Source: CALZJC01 sp041574955 (GTDB lineage: Bacteria; Acidobacteriota; Thermoanaerobaculia; Multivoradales; JAHEKO01). Taken from it: 7,499 nt of DNA. The notes beneath the pieces were generated by a model. It ran no database searches and was not told the origin of the DNA. It worked only from the letters and a program-made list of their open reading frames with translations. Location: the NCBI GenBank assembly GCA_041574955.1, contig JBFGNS010000187.1, positions 1-7,499 of the forward strand, given 5' to 3'. A program made the translations under genes and the position numbers. This document shows, piece by piece, positions 6,401 through 7,499 of this stretch. Each line of letters opens with the position of its first letter. The stretch's first letter is position 1.

Positions 6401-7171
6401 ATGAAGCGGATCCTGCTCACCAACGACGACGGGGTGTTCTCGGAAGGCCTTCGCCTGCTGGCGCGGGCGCTGGCCGAGATCGCCGAGGTCGTGGTGGTGG
6501 CGCCGGATCGCGAGCAGAGCGCCACCGGCCACTCGCTGACCCTGCACCGGCCGCTGCGCATGCAGCAGCTGGAGACGACGGTCTACTCGGTCGACGGCAC
6601 GCCCACCGACTGCGTCAACCTGGCGGTGCTGTGGCTGCTCAAGGAGCGGCCGCCGGACCTGATCGTCTCGGGCATCAACTTCGGTTTCAACCTGGGCGAC
6701 GACGTCACCTACTCGGGCACCGTGAGCGCCACCTTCGAGGGCACCCTGCTGGGCATTCCGTCGCTGGCGTTCAGCCAGGAGGTCGCCGAGCAGTTCAGCT
6801 TCGAGCCGGCGGTGCGGGTGGCGCGGCGGTTCGTCGAGGTGCTGTTGACGCACGACGAGCTGCCCGCCGACCTGCTGCTCAACGTCAACGTGCCGGCCGG
6901 CGCGATCCGCGGCGTCAGCCTGACCAGGCTGGGCAAGCGGGTCTACCAGCAGGTGGTGGTGGAAAAGACCGATCCGCGGGGCCGCAACTACTTCTGGATC
7001 GCTGGCACCCCCGAGTGGCAGGAGGAGGAGGGCACCGACCACGCCGCGGTCGCCGCCGGCCGGGTGTCGGTGACGCCGCTGCACCTCGACCTCACCGACT
7101 ACCGCAGCCTGTCGTCCTACGACTGGCTGCTCGACGAGCTGGGGGGGGCGGAATGGCCGGCCGAGCGGTGA
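6401..7171 (+). CDS. surE: 5'/3'-nucleotidase SurE
   Basis: Metal-dependent phosphatase that dephosphorylates nucleoside 5'- and 3'-monophosphates, in some species also short polyphosphate; linked to stationary-phase survival in E. coli. It has 256 residues, typical of the family. The metal site is visible: Asp9-Asp10 in LTNDDG, Ser40 in REQSATGHS, and Asn93 in SGINFGFNLGDD. The family strand DVTYSGTVSATFEG (101-114) follows, with TF where AA or AM is more usual. The C-terminal part is less conserved and ends in a Gly/Trp/Arg tail (LGGAEWPAER). The ATG lies 12 bases after the mtnP stop without a clear Shine-Dalgarno site, so translation may depend on termination upstream. The 3' end overlaps pcm by 19 bases and contains a run of eight G (7141-7148). 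surE followed by pcm is a classic gene pair. Confidence 0.95.
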   Translation: MKRILLTNDDGVFSEGLRLLARALAEIAEVVVVAPDREQSATGHSLTLHRPLRMQQLETTVYSVDGTPTDCVNLAVLWLLKERPPDLIVSGINFGFNLGDDVTYSGTVSATFEGTLLGIPSLAFSQEVAEQFSFEPAVRVARRFVEVLLTHDELPADLLLNVNVPAGAIRGVSLTRLGKRVYQQVVVEKTDPRGRNYFWIAGTPEWQEEEGTDHAAVAAGRVSVTPLHLDLTDYRSLSSYDWLLDELGGAEWPAER

Positions 7172-7193
7172 GCCGCCCCGACGCCGGCCGGCC
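7141..7193 (+). other. G8 tract plus downstream inverted repeat at the surE/pcm junction
   Basis: Eight consecutive G occupy 7141-7148. In the surE frame they read as the heptamer G GGG GGG (7141-7147). Seven bases on, GGCCGGCC (7155-7162) can pair with GGCCGGCC (7186-7193), enclosing an inner GCGG/CCGC stem (7165-7168 with 7173-7176) whose four-base loop holds part of the surE stop. A single -1 slip would put ribosomes into the pcm frame. The tract may instead serve only as a G-rich ribosome binding site for pcm. Function is not shown; G/C richness makes chance pairing likely. Confidence 0.35.
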
Positions 7194-7499
7194 GGGCGAC
7201 GACGGCGACCTGGCGGAGCGCCGGCGCCGGATGGTCGAGTCGCTGATCGCCGCGCGGGGGGTGAGCGATCCGCGGGTGCTGGCGGCGATGGGGGAGGTGC
7301 CGCGCCACCGTTTCGTCGAGCCGCACCTGCTGAACCAGGCGTACGCCGACTTTGCCCTGCCGATCGGCTGGGATCAGACCATCTCGCAGCCGTACATCGT
7401 GGCGCGCATGAGCGAGCTGCTGGCGGTCGGGCCGGAGCACGGGGTGCTCGAGATCGGTACCGGCTCCGGCTATCAGACCGCCGTCCTGGCGCGGCTGGC
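7153..7499 (+). CDS. pcm: Protein-L-isoaspartate O-methyltransferase, N-terminal part (3' end outside window)
   Basis: Methylates abnormal L-isoaspartyl residues using S-adenosylmethionine, which starts their repair to normal aspartate. About 115 codons are present before the right edge, so roughly half of a usual 200-220-residue protein. Conserved blocks are visible in order: VLAAMGEVPRHRFV, YADFALPIGWDQTISQPYIVARM, and the S-adenosylmethionine-binding motif I, VLEIGTGSGYQTAVLA. Compared with E. coli Pcm the N-terminus carries an extra stretch of about 20 residues rich in Arg, Gly and Asp (AGRAVSRPDAGRPGDDGD). The ATG at 7153 overlaps surE by 19 bases and follows the G8 tract. GTG at 7168, forming a GTGA overlap with the surE stop, is a plausible alternative start that shortens the tail by five residues. 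The family is certain; the start is not. Confidence 0.92.
   Translation, partial: MAGRAVSRPDAGRPGDDGDLAERRRRMVESLIAARGVSDPRVLAAMGEVPRHRFVEPHLLNQAYADFALPIGWDQTISQPYIVARMSELLAVGPEHGVLEIGTGSGYQTAVLARL

Noticed and set aside
4505..7084. Minus-strand open frame of 859 codons opposite the oxidoreductase, mtnP and surE
   Set aside because: Same cause: it is the antisense shadow of three well-supported genes, with His/Arg/Gln/Val-rich translation and no motif.
1..7499. CRISPR arrays, insertion sequences, tRNA or rRNA genes, phage genes
   Set aside because: Read-through found no spaced repeats, transposase motifs, tRNA-like cloverleaf or rRNA sequence; base composition looks even across the window with no sign of recent transfer.

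Overview
This is a high-GC, single-strand, tightly packed bacterial chromosome segment. All eight genes read on the + strand, and the gaps are mostly 4-33 bases or overlaps. BamA, FabZ and LpxA together mean a Gram-negative (diderm) cell with lipid A. The strong G/C bias at third codon positions, the ClpC-type unfoldase and the lipid A cluster with a Gfo/Idh/MocA oxidoreductase after lpxA would fit Acidobacteriota or a deltaproteobacterium-like lineage. That placement is inference and the window alone cannot settle it.

Layout. (1) 2-721: C-terminal part of a ClpC-type AAA+ unfoldase, cut by the left edge. (2) 733-3108: bamA, complete, with signal peptide, five POTRA domains and an Omp85 barrel. 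(3) 3109-3275: a 167-base gap with no gene but dense inverted repeats; in many diderms skp/ompH and lpxD sit here. (4) 3276-3722: fabZ. (5) 3727-4560: lpxA. (6) about 4547-5479: a Gfo/Idh/MocA oxidoreductase, possibly GnnA-like, whose start is anomalous. (7) 5513-6388: methylthioadenosine phosphorylase. (8) 6401-7171: surE. (9) 7153-7499: pcm, cut by the right edge.

How the genes fit together. The first part is envelope biogenesis: BamA inserts outer-membrane proteins, FabZ shapes the hydroxyacyl-ACP pool, LpxA commits acyl chains to lipid A, and the oxidoreductase may alter the sugar nucleotide that LpxA uses. The second part is metabolite salvage and damage repair: MTA phosphorylase recycles a by-product of S-adenosylmethionine use, SurE dephosphorylates nucleotides, and Pcm repairs isoaspartyl damage. 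The short gaps suggest one or two long operons. I see no convincing promoter in the window.

Nothing here is clearly a new system; most of the window is conserved housekeeping. The points most worth checking are the start of the oxidoreductase gene (CTG start or a missing base), a G8 tract at the surE/pcm junction where a -1 slip would fuse the two proteins, and the structured gap where skp and lpxD would be expected.
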